6,083 nucleotides of DNA from Flavobacteriales bacterium UBA5871. Its GTDB lineage: Bacteria > Bacteroidota > Bacteroidia > Flavobacteriales_D > Crocinitomicaceae. Shown piece after piece: positions 5,546 through 6,083 of the stretch. The notes beneath the pieces were generated by a model. The model was not told where the DNA came from. It searched no databases and was given only the letters and a program-made list of their open reading frames with translations. Position 1 is the first letter of the stretch. Every line of letters starts with the position of its first letter. The stretch lies in contig DJFN01000161.1 in NCBI GenBank assembly GCA_002432085.1, forward strand, positions 12,913 to 18,995, written 5' to 3'. A program made the translations under genes and the position numbers.

Positions 5546-6004
5546 ATGGCAACGATCCTTCCCCTGCTGGCGGGACAATGGTTCATCGTCAGCACCAATT
5601 TCCCGATGTGGCTCAACGGAAACCGTACCGATCCGTCGTTCCATTACACCGTTTCCGAACGCAACGGCCAACCCGTTCTGCTGGATGAGGTCAGCTACAT
5701 GCAAAACGGGAAACAGCGCAGCATCAAAGGAATCGACTTTCCTGATCGGAAGCAGCCCGGAAGCTTTACCTGGAGAGGAAAAGGCCTCTTATTCCTGTTG
5801 AAAAGCAAATGGCAGGTTTGCCTGATGGACGAGCACAACGAATGGGCGGTGATCCATTTCTCGAAAACGCTGTTCACGCCTGAAGGAGTAGATATTATTT
5901 TCAGACAAAAACAGCCTGATGAAAGTGTTTTGAAGGAAATCAAAGCAAAAATGGAGTTGGATAAGGTATTGCATTCGCATATTGAGAAACTGGTGGAGCT
6001 TTAG
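5546..6004 (+). CDS. Small lipocalin-like protein
   Basis: A 152-residue soluble protein. The opening LLAGQWFIVSTNFPMWLNGNRTDPSFHYTV (residues 7-36) carries the GxW signature and strand pattern of the lipocalin fold. It is followed by alternating polar/hydrophobic strands (GSFTWRGKGLLFLLKSKWQVCLMD; EWAVIHFSKT) consistent with a beta barrel, and a charged C-terminal helix (VLKEIKAKMELDKVLHSHIEKLVEL). Lipocalins bind small hydrophobic ligands, but the ligand here cannot be inferred. There is no signal peptide or lipobox, so unlike Blc-type bacterial lipocalins it should be cytosolic. It is divergently transcribed from the three-gene operon across 175 bp holding two palindromes, which may co-regulate them. 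No Shine-Dalgarno sequence is seen before the ATG. It ends in TAG and a repeat copy begins 17 bp later. The gene is real with good confidence; the lipocalin assignment is moderate. Confidence 0.72.
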   Translation: MATILPLLAGQWFIVSTNFPMWLNGNRTDPSFHYTVSERNGQPVLLDEVSYMQNGKQRSIKGIDFPDRKQPGSFTWRGKGLLFLLKSKWQVCLMDEHNEWAVIHFSKTLFTPEGVDIIFRQKQPDESVLKEIKAKMELDKVLHSHIEKLVEL

Positions 6005-6020
6005 GAAGCCTGCGATCATA

Positions 6021-6083
6021 TTTCACCACAAAAGGCGCAAAAGCTTTATTGGGATGCGTTGTGTGTGGTTCGAAGCATCCGTC
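6021..6083 (+). repeat. Second copy of the intergenic repeat, cut by window end
   Basis: From 6021 the sequence aligns with 606-666 with one single-base indel. Shared blocks are AAAAGGC(G/A)CAAAAG, CTTTAT, GGGA(T/A)GCG and GTTCGAAG(C/A)ATCC. GGATGC (6052-6057) and GCATCC (6075-6080) form a perfect 6-bp stem. The copy starts 17 bp after the stop of the lipocalin-like gene, just as the first copy lies downstream of trxB. The rest lies beyond the window. Confidence 0.7.

Noticed and set aside
6061..6083. GGTTCGAAGCATCC resembling a tRNA T-arm
   Set aside because: The bases flanking TTCGAA do not form the 5-bp T-stem, and the segment is explained as part of the dispersed repeat.

Overview
The window looks like chromosomal DNA from a free-living member of the Bacteroidota, with roughly balanced GC. 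The assignment is moderate to low in certainty. It rests on a TAnnTTTG-type promoter match, the lack of strong Shine-Dalgarno sequences before the leading genes, and small structured intergenic repeats containing CCCGAT...ATCGGG hairpins. No plasmid, phage, insertion sequence, tRNA, rRNA or CRISPR array is visible.

Layout from left to right: (1) the 3' part of a thioredoxin reductase gene (trxB, + strand), cut by the window edge just after the expected CxxC site and closed by a strong intrinsic terminator. (2) A noncoding interval of 347 bp that carries a roughly 206-bp inverted-repeat element with internal hairpins. (3) A membrane-anchored TerB-like/J-domain co-chaperone (+). (4) A compact three-gene operon on the - strand, transcribed from 5370 down to 1656: an N-formylglutamate amidohydrolase-family hydrolase, a DUF1704/MATCAP-family (QEGLA motif) metallopeptidase, and a GshB-like ATP-grasp ligase. 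Both junctions are 4-bp ATGA overlaps. (5) A 175-bp divergent intergenic region with a perfect 8-3-8 palindrome and a second, smaller palindrome. (6) A small lipocalin-like protein (+). Directly after it a second copy of the intergenic repeat starts and runs off the window.

The most interesting unit is the - strand operon. It couples an amide-bond-forming ATP-grasp enzyme to two probable metal-dependent amide-bond hydrolases, with no histidine-utilisation genes and no gshA in view. This suggests that a small peptide or a peptide tag on a protein is made and unmade by one co-translated module. A ligase/peptidase pairing of this kind resembles eukaryotic tubulin tyrosination, where the ATP-grasp ligase TTL adds tyrosine and MATCAP peptidases remove it. 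The substrate here cannot be read from the sequence. The trxB and J-domain genes are ordinary housekeeping neighbours with no evident link to the operon.
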